Of a stretch of DNA of 64,000 bases, positions 1 to 7,289 are shown piece by piece (position 1 is the first letter of the stretch; each line of letters opens with the position of its first letter). Location of the stretch: contig NZ_NRGS01000011.1 of assembly GCF_002332425.1 (NCBI RefSeq), positions 239,670-303,669 on the forward strand, written 5' to 3'. A model generated the notes under the pieces. It saw only the letters and a list, made by a program, of their open reading frames with translations. It searched no databases and was not told the origin of the DNA. The position numbers and the translations under genes are program-made. Origin of the DNA: Brachybacterium alimentarium (GTDB lineage: Bacteria; Actinomycetota; Actinomycetes; Actinomycetales; Dermabacteraceae).

Positions 1-518
1 TAGAACCAGCCCAGCGCCCCGAACGCGAGGACCTGGAACACGGAGTTGAGCGCCACGAGCACAGCGGCCGCCTCACGGTCGCCACAGGCCAGGTCGTTCC
101 AGACGAACACCATCGCGATGCACCGCGCGAGCCCGACGATGATCAAGCCCGTGCGGTATTCCGGCAGGTCCGCCAGGAAGAGCCAGGCAAGGGAGAACAT
201 CAGTGCTGGGCCGACGATCCAGTTCAGCGCCAGCGACGTGACCAGCAGACGCCGGTCCGCGCCGATCCGACGGGTCTCGTCGTAACGGACCTTCGCCAGC
301 ACCGGATACATCATCACCAGCAGCCCGATCGCGATCGGCACCGAGATCCCGCCGATCTTCACCGACTCCAGCGCAGCGTTCAGGCCAGGAACGAACCGCC
401 CCAGCAGCAGCCCGACGGCCATGGCGAGCAGGATCCACAGCGCCAACCACCGGTCCGTGAAGGACATCTCCCTCATCACCGGAGCGGAAGGCTCCACCGC
501 AGCCGCCTTGGTACTCAC
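1..518 (-). CDS. acr3: ACR3-family arsenite efflux permease (5' part only)
   Basis: The first 172 codons of an integral-membrane arsenite/H+ antiporter of the ACR3 (bile-acid/arsenite permease) type; the rest lies beyond the left edge. Typical ACR3 proteins are about 350-370 residues, so roughly half is present. The start is GTG at 518 with GGGAG about 11 nt upstream. The sequence shows an N-terminal hydrophilic stretch, then hydrophobic helices containing WILLAMAVGLLLG, a MMYPVLAKVRY segment, NWIVGPALMF and GLARCIAMVFVWNDLACGD, the last holding the conserved cysteine region that family members use for As(III) binding. It is divergent from the arsR gene at 603 and shares its operator. Assignment rests on these motifs plus context; confidence is high for the family. 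Confidence 0.88.
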   Translation of the reverse strand, partial: MSTKAAAVEPSAPVMREMSFTDRWLALWILLAMAVGLLLGRFVPGLNAALESVKIGGISVPIAIGLLVMMYPVLAKVRYDETRRIGADRRLLVTSLALNWIVGPALMFSLAWLFLADLPEYRTGLIIVGLARCIAMVFVWNDLACGDREAAAVLVALNSVFQVLAFGALGWF

Positions 519-571
519 GAGGTCCAGAACTCCCTTGCATCGATGGTTGTCGATGCGAACGGTACGCAGAC

Positions 572-591
572 ACATTGATGTTCGTCAATGT
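572..591. promoter_or_regulatory. ArsR operator between acr3 and arsR
   Basis: A perfect inverted repeat ACATTGA-N6-TCAATGT lies in the 84-bp space between the divergent acr3 and arsR starts, ending 11 nt before the arsR ATG. Its place and its ATTGA/TCAAT arms fit an ArsR-family binding site controlling both genes. The binding itself is inferred. Confidence 0.75.
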
Positions 592-602
592 AAGGTGAGG
601 GC

Positions 603-962
603 ATGACTGCGAGTTCAGCAACGGGCTACGCCCCGTCGGCAGCCGGCGGCCAGGGGTGCTGCTCACTCTCGACCGGCCCCCTCGAGATCGCAAGCGCCGA
701 GCGCCTCGCCGCACTCCTCAAAGCCCTGTCCGATCCCACGCGCCTGCGGCTGCTCTCCCACATCGCCAGCCAAGGCTGCCAGACGGTCTGCGCCTGCGAT
801 CTCACGAAGGAGCTCGGCATCAGCCAGCCCACCGTCAGCCACCACACGAAGAAGCTCGTCGACGCCGGACTGCTGACTCGCGAACAACGTGGACGCTGGG
901 CCTACTACTCGGTGATCCCCGCCGCCTTCGCCGAGCTGCAGGCCTTCCTCGACCTCACCTGA
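603..962 (+). CDS. arsR: ArsR-family arsenic-responsive repressor
   Basis: A 119-residue winged-helix repressor expected to leave DNA when it binds As(III). Residues 34-110 form the HTH: DPTRLRLLSHI, then SQPTVSHHTKKL as recognition helix and RGRWAYYSV as wing. Cysteines occur as a C19-C20 pair near the N terminus and as C59, C63 and C65 before the recognition helix. The CC pair plus a central cysteine resembles the actinobacterial CgArsR-type arsenite site (Cys15/Cys16/Cys55 in Corynebacterium glutamicum) more than the ELCVCDL type, although VCACDL is also present. GGTGAGG at 594-600 precedes ATG 603. It is divergent from acr3 and surely controls it. Confidence 0.92.
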   Translation: MTASSATGYAPSAAGGQGCCSLSTGPLEIASAERLAALLKALSDPTRLRLLSHIASQGCQTVCACDLTKELGISQPTVSHHTKKLVDAGLLTREQRGRWAYYSVIPAAFAELQAFLDLT

Positions 963-1035
963 ATGACTGCGTCGCGACGTGGGCCTTCACGAGATGGGCG
1001 ATACTCGGAGCACTTCGAGGAGAGGTCGTGCGGGC

Positions 1036-1635
1036 ATGAGTGACGAAGCCGATTCCGGATCCGAGGTCTCCACGGTGGTGCGCCAGCGCATCCGGGGGCT
1101 GCGGCAGGCGCGCGGGTGGAGCCTGGAGGCTCTCGCGGGGCGGTGCCAGCTGAGCGCGTCGACCTTGAGCCGCATCGAGACCGGCCATCGCAGCATCGGT
1201 CTGGAGCAGCTGGCACCCTTGGCCCGAGCGCTGGAGACGACGATCGATCAGCTGGTCGCCTCGGATCAGGACGACGACGTGGTCATCCGCCCGATTCCCC
1301 ACGAAGAACCGGGCCTGACCATGTGGGCTCTCTCGCGGGACTCCCCGCAGCACGGCGGGTCCCTGGTCGCCAAGATGCGGATCACCAGCCAGCGGCGGCA
1401 CGGGCCCGGCAGCCTGGCCGTCCATCCTGGCCGGGAATGGTTCATGGTCCTCTCCGGCGTCGCGCTGCTGCATCTGGGAGAGCGGCGGATCACCGTGGAA
1501 GCCGGCCAGGCCGCCGAGTTCAGCACGATGACCCCGCACTCCATCGGCACCCTCGAGGGGACGGTCGAGATCCTGACCATGTTCGATGCGGACGGCGAGC
1601 AGGCCCACCGGCGGTCCACCCGCTCCGAGGCATAG
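1036..1635 (+). CDS. XRE-family regulator with C-terminal cupin domain
   Basis: A 199-residue cytoplasmic regulator. Residues 14-72 form a Cro/C1-type HTH (RIRGLRQARGWSLEALA, then SASTLSRIETG); residues about 105-190 form a cupin fold with VHPGREWFMVLSG and AEFSTMTPHSI, a layout typical of small-molecule-sensing XRE-cupin repressors. ATG 1036 is preferred over ATG 979 because GAGG AGAGG lies just upstream and the extra 19 residues do not look conserved. It is followed after 77 nt by the flavoprotein at 1713, with TTGCGG/CCGCAA repeats and a 24-bp palindrome between them, so it probably regulates that pair. The ligand is unknown. Confidence 0.85.
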   Translation: MSDEADSGSEVSTVVRQRIRGLRQARGWSLEALAGRCQLSASTLSRIETGHRSIGLEQLAPLARALETTIDQLVASDQDDDVVIRPIPHEEPGLTMWALSRDSPQHGGSLVAKMRITSQRRHGPGSLAVHPGREWFMVLSGVALLHLGERRITVEAGQAAEFSTMTPHSIGTLEGTVEILTMFDADGEQAHRRSTRSEA

Positions 1636-1656
1636 ATCCGCCCCGTCCACCAGTTT

Positions 1657-1683
1657 TTGCGGTTACCGCAAGAGTCATTGCGG
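1657..1683. promoter_or_regulatory. TTGCGG/CCGCAA repeat cluster
   Basis: TTGCGG (1657-1662), TTA, CCGCAA (1666-1671) form an inverted repeat, and a further direct TTGCGG follows at 1678-1683. The cluster sits between the XRE-cupin stop and the flavoprotein start and is a candidate operator for the upstream XRE-cupin regulator. Binding is inferred from position and symmetry. Confidence 0.5.
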
Positions 1684-1701
1684 GCCATGGGATGTCTCGA
1701 C

Positions 1702-1725
1702 ATTCTGGGTGCATGCACCCAGAAT
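1702..1725. promoter_or_regulatory. 24-bp perfect palindrome over the flavoprotein start
   Basis: Each half is ATTCTGGGTGCA and its exact reverse complement, with no spacer; the central ATG at 1713 is the likely start codon of the flavoprotein gene. As DNA it can be a dimer operator; as RNA it would place the start codon inside a hairpin. Which of the two applies cannot be decided from the sequence. Confidence 0.6.
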
Positions 1726-2735
1726 CTTTTGACCCCCACCAGACAGCCTCCGAGGGCCACGGCGACCCCACCGCGTCCCTCCCTCCCGCCGAAACCGTCC
1801 GACCAGACGACGGCCCGACCTATGACGTGGCAGTGATCGGCGGTGGCACCGCGGGCCTGAGCGCCGCGGTGGCCCTCTCGCGCTTCCGACGCTCCGTCGT
1901 CGTGATCGACGACGGCACGCCGCGCAATGCACCTGCCGGCCACATCCACAACCTGCTGAGCCGCGATGGCGTCTCACCCGAGGAGCTCTACCGGCTCGGC
2001 CGGGACGAGGTGGACGGCTTCGGAGGCGAGTTCGTGAGGGGGACGGTCGACGCGGTCCGCGGCGAGCTGGGCGCGTTCACCCTGGACGTGGCCGACGAAC
2101 GGCTCACTGCCGGTCGCGTGATCGTGGCGACCGGTGGCTGGGATGAGCTCCCGCAGCTGCCGGGCCTGGCGGAGAGGTGGGGCAAGGACGTGATCCACTG
2201 CGGCTTCTGCCACGGCTACGAAGTGCGGGACCAGCGGGTGGGCGTGCTCGCCACCAGCCCCATGGCAGCCCACCAGGCCATGATGTTCCGCCTGCTCAGC
2301 CCGCACGTGACCCTGCTGGCGCACACCACCGCGCCGAGCGCCGAACAGCACGAGGATCTCGCTCGTCGGGGAATCGCCGTCGCCTCAGGGACCGTCACGG
2401 AGGTGCTGAGCGAGAGCGATCGCCTCAGCGGTGTCGTGCTCGAGGACGGAACGCGCATCGAGCTGGACGCTCTGGTCGTGGCGCCCGTCGTGCATGCTCG
2501 CGCTGACTTCCTCGCGCCCCTGGGACTGCAGCCCACCGAGTTCGCCGTGGACGGCCACACCATGGCGACGCAGATCGAGACCGGGCCGAGCGGATCCACT
2601 GACGTGCCGGGCGTGCGGACCGCCGGAAACGCCAGCGAGCCCATGGGCCAAGTGGTCAACGCTGCAGCCAGCGGCCTTGCCGCGGCCTCCGCGATGGTCG
2701 GCGAGTTCGTGCTCGCGGGGGCGAGCGCCCGATGA
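1713..2735 (+). CDS. Thioredoxin-reductase-like NAD(P)/FAD oxidoreductase with CGFC motif
   Basis: A flavoprotein of about 340 residues. An FAD-binding Rossmann motif VAVIGGGTAGLSAAVAL follows a roughly 35-residue variable N terminus; the redox pair C163-G-F-C166 sits in HCGFCHGYEVRDQ, followed by a second nucleotide-binding region (VGVLATSPMAAHQAMM) and a C-terminal FAD contact region (RTAGNASEPMGQVVNAAA). The CxxCHG context is that of the thioredoxin-reductase-like dithiol/disulfide enzymes that include GliT and DepH, rather than of housekeeping TrxB. The start may be ATG 1713 or in-frame ATG 1692; neither has a good ribosome site. Its stop overlaps the start of the methyltransferase (ATGA), so the two are translationally coupled. 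A role in arsenic-linked thiol redox is also possible given the nearby ars genes. Confidence 0.85.
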   Translation: MHPESFDPHQTASEGHGDPTASLPPAETVRPDDGPTYDVAVIGGGTAGLSAAVALSRFRRSVVVIDDGTPRNAPAGHIHNLLSRDGVSPEELYRLGRDEVDGFGGEFVRGTVDAVRGELGAFTLDVADERLTAGRVIVATGGWDELPQLPGLAERWGKDVIHCGFCHGYEVRDQRVGVLATSPMAAHQAMMFRLLSPHVTLLAHTTAPSAEQHEDLARRGIAVASGTVTEVLSESDRLSGVVLEDGTRIELDALVVAPVVHARADFLAPLGLQPTEFAVDGHTMATQIETGPSGSTDVPGVRTAGNASEPMGQVVNAAASGLAAASAMVGEFVLAGASAR

Positions 2736-3766
2736 GGACGACCACGCCCCACCAGCACTCACCTCATGCGCACGGCCCGACGGCCCACCCTCATGCCGAT
2801 GCGATCCAGGCGCAGGTGCTCGATCTGGACGCAAAGGTCATGGCCGACCAGGTCGATGCGGTGATCGAGTGGATGCCTGTGCGCAGCGCTCCGACACGGA
2901 TCGTCGACCTCGGCGCCGGGACCGGTGCCGGCACCTTCGCGCTGCTGCACGCGTTCCCCGACGCCGTCGTGACTGCTGTCGACTCCTCCGCGGAGCACCT
3001 CGAGCTCCTCCGCGACCGTGCACGCCGTGACGGACTCGACGACCGCATCCGGACCCTGCAGGTCGATCTCGACGCGGCCGACTGGCCCGATCTGGGCAGG
3101 CCCGATCTCGTCTGGGCTTCGGCGTCGATGCATCACCTCGCCGACCCGGACCGCGCCCTTCGCACCGTCCGAGACGCTCTCGGCGACAAGGGTCTGTTCG
3201 TCGTCCTCGAACTCTCCGGACTCCCCAGATTCCTCTCGCCGGACACGCCTGAGGGCCGTCCCGGCCTGGAGGAACGCTGCCACGCCGCCCTCGAGCCGTC
3301 GACCTCCGCCCGCATGCCTCATCGGGGCTCGGACTGGGCGCCGAAGCTCACTGCCGCCGGCTTGGAGGTCGCTGCCCACCTGGCTTTGGACGTCGCCATC
3401 GACAGCACCGAGAACGAGGCGATCGGGCCCTACGCCCTCGCCGCGCTCACAGGACTCCGCCGAGCGGGCGCGGAGCTCCTGCCCGCCGAGGACCTCGCTG
3501 CTCTCGATGAGCTCCTGGACACCACGAGCCCGCACAGCATCCTGTCCCGATCCGACCTCACCCTGCGCACCACGCGACTCGTCTGGGCCGCTCGCAGACC
3601 TGACACCGACGAGGCCGACGAGGCCGACGAGGCTGACGAGGCTGACGAGGCTGACGAGGCTGACGAGGCTGACGAGGCTGACGATCCGTTCTCCCCCGCT
3701 GCGGAGGCGGCGAACTGCGAACGGGTGCTCGGGAGCAGGCGGCACGGCCTCGACAGCGCCGTCTGA
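2732..3766 (+). CDS. Class I SAM-dependent methyltransferase with acidic DEA-repeat tail
   Basis: A 344-residue enzyme. The N terminus is histidine-rich (HQHSPHAHGPTAHPHAD, residues 7-23). The Rossmann methyltransferase core shows motif I IVDLGAGTGAGTFALL near residue 55, an acidic ribose contact AVDSS, and PDLVWASASMHHL. After residue 290 a run of eight Asp-Glu-Ala triplets encoded by a 9-nt tandem repeat leads into a short tail. It overlaps the flavoprotein stop by 4 nt. ArsM-type cysteines are absent, so arsenite methylation is unlikely. Coupling to a dithiol-type flavoenzyme suggests a thiol or small-molecule substrate, but this is inference. Confidence 0.85.
   Translation: MRTTTPHQHSPHAHGPTAHPHADAIQAQVLDLDAKVMADQVDAVIEWMPVRSAPTRIVDLGAGTGAGTFALLHAFPDAVVTAVDSSAEHLELLRDRARRDGLDDRIRTLQVDLDAADWPDLGRPDLVWASASMHHLADPDRALRTVRDALGDKGLFVVLELSGLPRFLSPDTPEGRPGLEERCHAALEPSTSARMPHRGSDWAPKLTAAGLEVAAHLALDVAIDSTENEAIGPYALAALTGLRRAGAELLPAEDLAALDELLDTTSPHSILSRSDLTLRTTRLVWAARRPDTDEADEADEADEADEADEADEADEADDPFSPAAEAANCERVLGSRRHGLDSAV
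3608..3679 (+). repeat. 9-nt coding minisatellite (DEA x 8)
   Basis: Eight perfect-length copies of GACGAGGCY encode Asp-Glu-Ala repeats near the C terminus of the methyltransferase at 2732. The first two copies end in C, the rest in T, which suggests recent slippage expansion. Copy number changes would stay in frame. Confidence 0.95.
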
Positions 3767-3893
3767 GCACGTCACCCGGAGCTGCTGCTCAGACGCAGGC
3801 GAGCACATCGATGCTCGTCGCGAACAGCGCCGACGCAGAAACCTGCCGCGAAGGCCCGCGACGCCGCGCCACACACCGATAGGATTCGTGGCC

Positions 3894-4322
3894 ATGCAAC
3901 GCCGCAGCTCGAACCGGGATTTCTCGGCGTACAACGTCGCCCAGCAGGCACGACCCGTGCGGCCGCTCGCCCGTCGCGCCGGGGAGCTGGCAGCAGAGCG
4001 CTCGCGGACCGACGGACCGGCGACAGCGGTGGAGCTCGGATGCGGTATCGGTGTCGAGGCACGCTTCCTGGCCGAGAGCGGCTTCACCGTGCACACCGTC
4101 GACGGGGACGCGAGCGTCGAGCGCCCCATGGCGGCGCTCTCTGTGCAGCTGCCGATCCATCACACGAGCGTCGACCTCGCTCAGCTGCGAGAGCTGCCTC
4201 CGGCGGATCTGCTCCTGTACGGACTCGAGATCCTCGAGCTCACCGAGGAAGAACGCGACGGCCGCTCCTTCAGCGGCCCCAAGCACTGGCACACCTTTCG
4301 CGTGATCGCCCGTCGGCCCTGA
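3894..4322 (+). CDS. Internally deleted class I SAM methyltransferase
   Basis: A 142-residue open frame that starts at ATG 3894, 8 nt after a TAGGAT -10 box (3880-3885), so probably leaderless. It has motif I AVELGCGIGVEARFL and the acidic VDGD of methyltransferases, and an intact family-typical C terminus (LTEEERDGRSFSGPKHWHTF). Between LPPADLLLYG (about residue 110) and LEILELTEEE (about 114) the usual post-I, motif II and motif III strands are missing. Related enzymes are near 190-200 residues, so an in-frame deletion of about 50 codons is likely, and the product is probably not a working methyltransferase. Confidence 0.6.
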   Translation: MQRRSSNRDFSAYNVAQQARPVRPLARRAGELAAERSRTDGPATAVELGCGIGVEARFLAESGFTVHTVDGDASVERPMAALSVQLPIHHTSVDLAQLRELPPADLLLYGLEILELTEEERDGRSFSGPKHWHTFRVIARRP

Positions 4323-4372
4323 GCAGAGAGCTCATTCAAACCCCTCGGTCTGCCAAGGCTCGACGATGGCAG

Positions 4373-4726
4373 TCAGAGTCGGCGAGCGGCGGCAGCTGTC
4401 GCCGTCGTGCCCTGCACTTCGGAACCCTCTGCCGCGAGGACGGCGTCGAGCAGGCCCGGGAAGCGTTCCGCCAGCTCCTCATCGCGCAGGCAGTTGAGGA
4501 TGGCGGTGCCGCGGTAGCGCTGCGAGATGATGCCGGCCTCTCGCAGCACCCGAAAATGATGGGTCGACGTCGACTTCGTGACCGGCAGGTCGAAGGCGAT
4601 GCAGGCCTGATCGTCATGCCCGCCCGCGAGCTGACTGACGATCACCCGGCGGATCGGGTCCGCCAGTGCGGAGAGCACCTGATCGAGGGCGATCTCCTGG
4701 ACGTCGGGGTGAGGGAGTGAGCGCAC
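4373..4726 (-). CDS. ArsR/SmtB-type HTH repressor
   Basis: A 117-residue winged-helix protein: DQVLSALADPIRRVIVSQL, recognition region VTKSTSTHHFRVLREAGII, wing RYRGTAILNCLRDEEL. It lacks the cysteine metal sites of ArsR proper. The start chosen is GTG 4726, because an AGGAGG (4732-4737, minus strand) lies 5 nt upstream; an in-frame ATG at 4759 would run through the operator. It is divergent from the ene-reductase at 4824, the usual layout for a repressor of an old yellow enzyme responding to an electrophile or reactive species. Confidence 0.85.
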   Translation of the reverse strand: MRSLPHPDVQEIALDQVLSALADPIRRVIVSQLAGGHDDQACIAFDLPVTKSTSTHHFRVLREAGIISQRYRGTAILNCLRDEELAERFPGLLDAVLAAEGSEVQGTTATAAAARRL

Positions 4727-4757
4727 CGTCGCCTCCTGGTCTCTCGGAACAACCTCC

Positions 4758-4798
4758 ATAGTACTATTCTTCTCGTAGTACGGTGACCCTCGTACTAT
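4758..4798. promoter_or_regulatory. Operator/promoter region of the ArsR-like repressor and ene-reductase
   Basis: ATAGTACTAT (4758-4767) is a perfect 10-bp palindrome; GTAGTAC follows at 4775-4781 and GTACTAT at 4792-4798. TACTAT at 4793-4798 can act as -10 for the rightward gene and the same hexamer on the other strand at 4758-4763 as -10 for the repressor, so repressor binding would cover both promoters. Inferred from position and symmetry. Confidence 0.65.
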
Positions 4799-4823
4799 CC
4801 GACGACCTCTGGAGACCCCTCCT

Positions 4824-5915
4824 GTGACGACCCTGTTCAGCCCCATCCGGCTCCGCGACCTCGAGATCCCCAACCGGGCTTGGATGTCCCCCATGTGCAC
4901 CTACAGCGCGGATCCCTCGCCGTCGGCGGCCGGGCGCCCCACCGACTTCCACCTCGCCCACTACTCGGCCCGAGCCGCCGGTGGCGCCGGACTGGTCATG
5001 GTCGAGGCGACGGGCGTGGCCCCCGAAGGCCGCATCTCGCCCTTCGACCTGGGGATCTGGGACGACGCACAGACCCCCGACTTCGCGCGCATCGCCTCGG
5101 CGATCCGCGCACAGGGAGCGGTGGCGGGCATCCAGCTCGCGCACGCCGGCCGCAAGGCATCCACGGGCCGCCCGTGGGAGGGCGGCGACTGGCTGAGCAC
5201 CGAGGAGTACGGATGGATGCCGTACGGCGCCAGCCCGGTCGCCTTCCCCGGCGGCCCGGTCCCGCATGAGATGAGCCGTGAGGACATCGCGGCCGTCGTG
5301 ACCTCGTTCGCCGAGGCGGCCCGCCGCGCCCTCGAGGCCGGCTTCCAGGTGGCCGAGGTGCACGCCGCGCACGGCTACCTGCTGCACTCCTTCCTCTCCC
5401 CCATCTCCAACCAGCGCACCGACGAGTACGGCGGCGATCTCGCCGGCCGCGCCCGGCTCGCGCTCGAGGTGATCGACGCCGTCCGCGCGGTCTGGCCGCA
5501 GGACGCGCCCGTCTTCCTGCGCATCTCCACGACCGACTGGGTCGAGGAGAACCCCGAGGACTCCCGGGAGAGCTGGACCTACGAGCAGTCCGCCCAGCTG
5601 ACCGCCTGGGCCGGCGAGCACGGCGTGGACCTGGTCGACGCCTCCTCCGGAGGGACCGACATCGTGCCGATCCCGCATGAGGAGGACTATCAGACGCGCT
5701 ACGCGGCACGCCTGCGCACGGACACGACGGTCCCCGTCGCCGCAGTCGGCCGGGTGAAGAACGCCCGCCGCGCCGCCGAACTGCTCAGCAACGGTGAGGC
5801 CGACGCGGTGTTCGTCGGCCGCGAGATGCTTCGCGACCCGTCCTGGGCCAACCACGCGTCCCGCGAGCTCGGGGAGGCTCCCCGATTCCTCGAGCAGTAC
5901 GCGTACGCGCTGTAG
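4824..5915 (+). CDS. Old-yellow-enzyme ene-reductase, YqjM type
   Basis: A 363-residue FMN flavoprotein of the NADH:flavin oxidoreductase/ OYE family that reduces activated C=C bonds with NAD(P)H. MSPMCTYSADP near residue 25 carries the cysteine typical of YqjM-like enzymes, GIQLAHAGRK lies near residue 110, and HAAHGYLLHSFLSPISN near 175-190 gives the paired histidines of the active site; the C terminus (VGRVKNARRAAELL, DAVFVGREMLRDP) is the FMN phosphate region. GTG 4824 has TGGAGA upstream. Its length matches the family. Divergent from and probably repressed by the ArsR-like protein; followed by a strong hairpin. Confidence 0.93.
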   Translation: MTTLFSPIRLRDLEIPNRAWMSPMCTYSADPSPSAAGRPTDFHLAHYSARAAGGAGLVMVEATGVAPEGRISPFDLGIWDDAQTPDFARIASAIRAQGAVAGIQLAHAGRKASTGRPWEGGDWLSTEEYGWMPYGASPVAFPGGPVPHEMSREDIAAVVTSFAEAARRALEAGFQVAEVHAAHGYLLHSFLSPISNQRTDEYGGDLAGRARLALEVIDAVRAVWPQDAPVFLRISTTDWVEENPEDSRESWTYEQSAQLTAWAGEHGVDLVDASSGGTDIVPIPHEEDYQTRYAARLRTDTTVPVAAVGRVKNARRAAELLSNGEADAVFVGREMLRDPSWANHASRELGEAPRFLEQYAYAL

Positions 5916-5961
5916 CGCGTGAATCCCGCGCGCCCGTCGGCCGCCTGACCCACGCGTGGAA

Positions 5962-5992
5962 CGAGCCCGGTGAGCACCGCTCGCCGGGCTCG
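5962..5992 (+). terminator. GC-rich hairpin after the ene-reductase
   Basis: CGAGCCCGG (5962-5970) pairs with CCGGGCTCG (5984-5992), and inside it GAGC pairs with GCTC around a 3-nt loop with one T/G mismatch. No T tract follows, as is usual for high-GC terminators. It separates the ene-reductase from the leaderless GNAT gene. Confidence 0.6.
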
Positions 5993-6013
5993 GCACGCGG
6001 CTACGCTCCACCC

Positions 6014-6508
6014 ATGCAGACCCCACCGATCCGCGTCCGTGATGCGACGAGCGATGATGTCGAAGCACTGACCTGCCTCGCGGTTCAGGTGCAGACGCTC
6101 CACGCCGAGGGGCGCCCGGATCTCTTCCGCCCGGCCGACGAGAGTGCGCTGCGCGACTTCCTGGTCGCCCGCCTCGCGGACGGCGCGATCCTCCTCATTG
6201 CGGGCGATCATGACGGGAAGGCCCTCGGATACCTGCTGGCGGAGGTGGTCTCGCGGCCCGATTCGCCCTTCCTCCTCGCCCACAGGTCTGTGTACGTGCA
6301 TCACATCGCGGTCGATGAGGACGCTCGCCGTCAGCACGTCGGCGCACTCCTCATGGAGGAGATCGCCCAGAGGGCGCGGCAGGCATCCGCCGACACCGTG
6401 CGCCTGGACTCATGGTCCTTCAACAAGCAGGCTCACCGCTTCTTCCAGGCTCAGGGGTTCCTGGAATCGCGCGTCATCTTCGAGCGTCCGGCCGGCACGG
6501 CGGACTGA
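6014..6508 (+). CDS. GNAT-family N-acetyltransferase
   Basis: A 164-residue acetyl-CoA-dependent acetyltransferase. IAVDEDARRQHVGALLMEEI near residues 98-117 is the acetyl-CoA pyrophosphate loop (a degenerate Q/RxxGxG/A), and SWSFNKQAHRFFQAQGF near 135-150 is the C-terminal motif B region. ATG 6014 stands 6 nt after TACGCT (6002-6007), which fits a leaderless mRNA. The substrate cannot be told. Confidence 0.85.
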   Translation: MQTPPIRVRDATSDDVEALTCLAVQVQTLHAEGRPDLFRPADESALRDFLVARLADGAILLIAGDHDGKALGYLLAEVVSRPDSPFLLAHRSVYVHHIAVDEDARRQHVGALLMEEIAQRARQASADTVRLDSWSFNKQAHRFFQAQGFLESRVIFERPAGTAD

Positions 6509-6549
6509 CGCAGAAGAGGCGGATCCGGTGCGGCGCCTACACTCGCCCG

Positions 6550-7200
6550 ATGGACCGTGACGGCATCTTCGAGCACATCTCCTCTCTCCGTCGCACGACG
6601 CGGCAGCCCCTCATCGTCGGGATCTCCGGATACGCCGGATCGGGAAAGTCGACCCTGGCCCGTTTTTTGGCGGAATCGCTCCCCGGCGCGGTGCGACTTC
6701 GCGGGGATGACTTCCTGGACCCGTGTCGATCGCACCAGAGGTCCTCGGACTGGGACGGCGTCGACCGCACACGCCTTGTCACGGAGGTCCTGGACCCGCT
6801 ACGCCAAGAGCGGCCTGGCACCTTCCGTCGCTTCGACTGGTCCACACGGTCCCTGGCCGATCCCGAGCCTCTCCCTCGCACCGATCTCCTCATCGTCGAC
6901 CTCATCGGACTTTTCCATCCGGACGCACTTCCCCATCTCGACATCCGGATCTGGTGCGACGTCGAGCTCGACGTCGCCGCACGACGTGGCATCGCACGGG
7001 ATCGAGCGCTCGGTCGGGATCACGAAGCGTTGTGGCACGACGTCTGGATCCCAAACGAGCGTGACTTCGATCGGCACCACACCCCGCGTGAGCGCGCTGA
7101 GATCCTCTTCGAAGCCTCGTCCGCGTCCCACCGCAGACCTTCGGAAGCGAGCCCACCTGATTCAGCGACGATTGAGCCCTCGAAGCGAAGTAGGCCATGA
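6550..7200 (+). CDS. Uridine-kinase-like P-loop NTPase
   Basis: A 216-residue ATP-binding kinase of the uridine kinase/phosphoribulokinase group. Walker A GYAGSGKS is at residues 27-34, VRLRGDDFLDP resembles the Walker B/substrate Asp segment of this group, FDWSTRSLAD and LLIVDLIGLFHPD follow, and ARRGIARDRALGRDHEALWHD is the lid-like arginine-rich region. ATG 6550 lies 6 nt after TACACT (6538-6543): leaderless. The last about 25 residues are polar and unstructured-looking. The substrate is not determinable; these proteins are often annotated uridine kinase without test. Confidence 0.8.
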   Translation: MDRDGIFEHISSLRRTTRQPLIVGISGYAGSGKSTLARFLAESLPGAVRLRGDDFLDPCRSHQRSSDWDGVDRTRLVTEVLDPLRQERPGTFRRFDWSTRSLADPEPLPRTDLLIVDLIGLFHPDALPHLDIRIWCDVELDVAARRGIARDRALGRDHEALWHDVWIPNERDFDRHHTPRERAEILFEASSASHRRPSEASPPDSATIEPSKRSRP

Positions 7201-7289
7201 CGACGGCACAGCGATAGACCCGGATGGTTGCCCTCATCGTCACGGCGGTCCGTGCACTGCTCTACGGGATCCGCGTTGCCTGACTGTTC

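Noticed and set aside
3608..3679. Tandem 9-nt repeat as a CRISPR array
   Set aside because: Units are 9 nt without spacers and lie in frame in a coding sequence; no CRISPR array or cas gene was seen anywhere in the window.
4764..6068. 434-codon open frame antisense to the ene-reductase
   Set aside because: It is a shadow of the high-GC coding frame, with Arg/Gly/Ala-rich low-complexity protein and no family motif, and overlaps a clear OYE gene.
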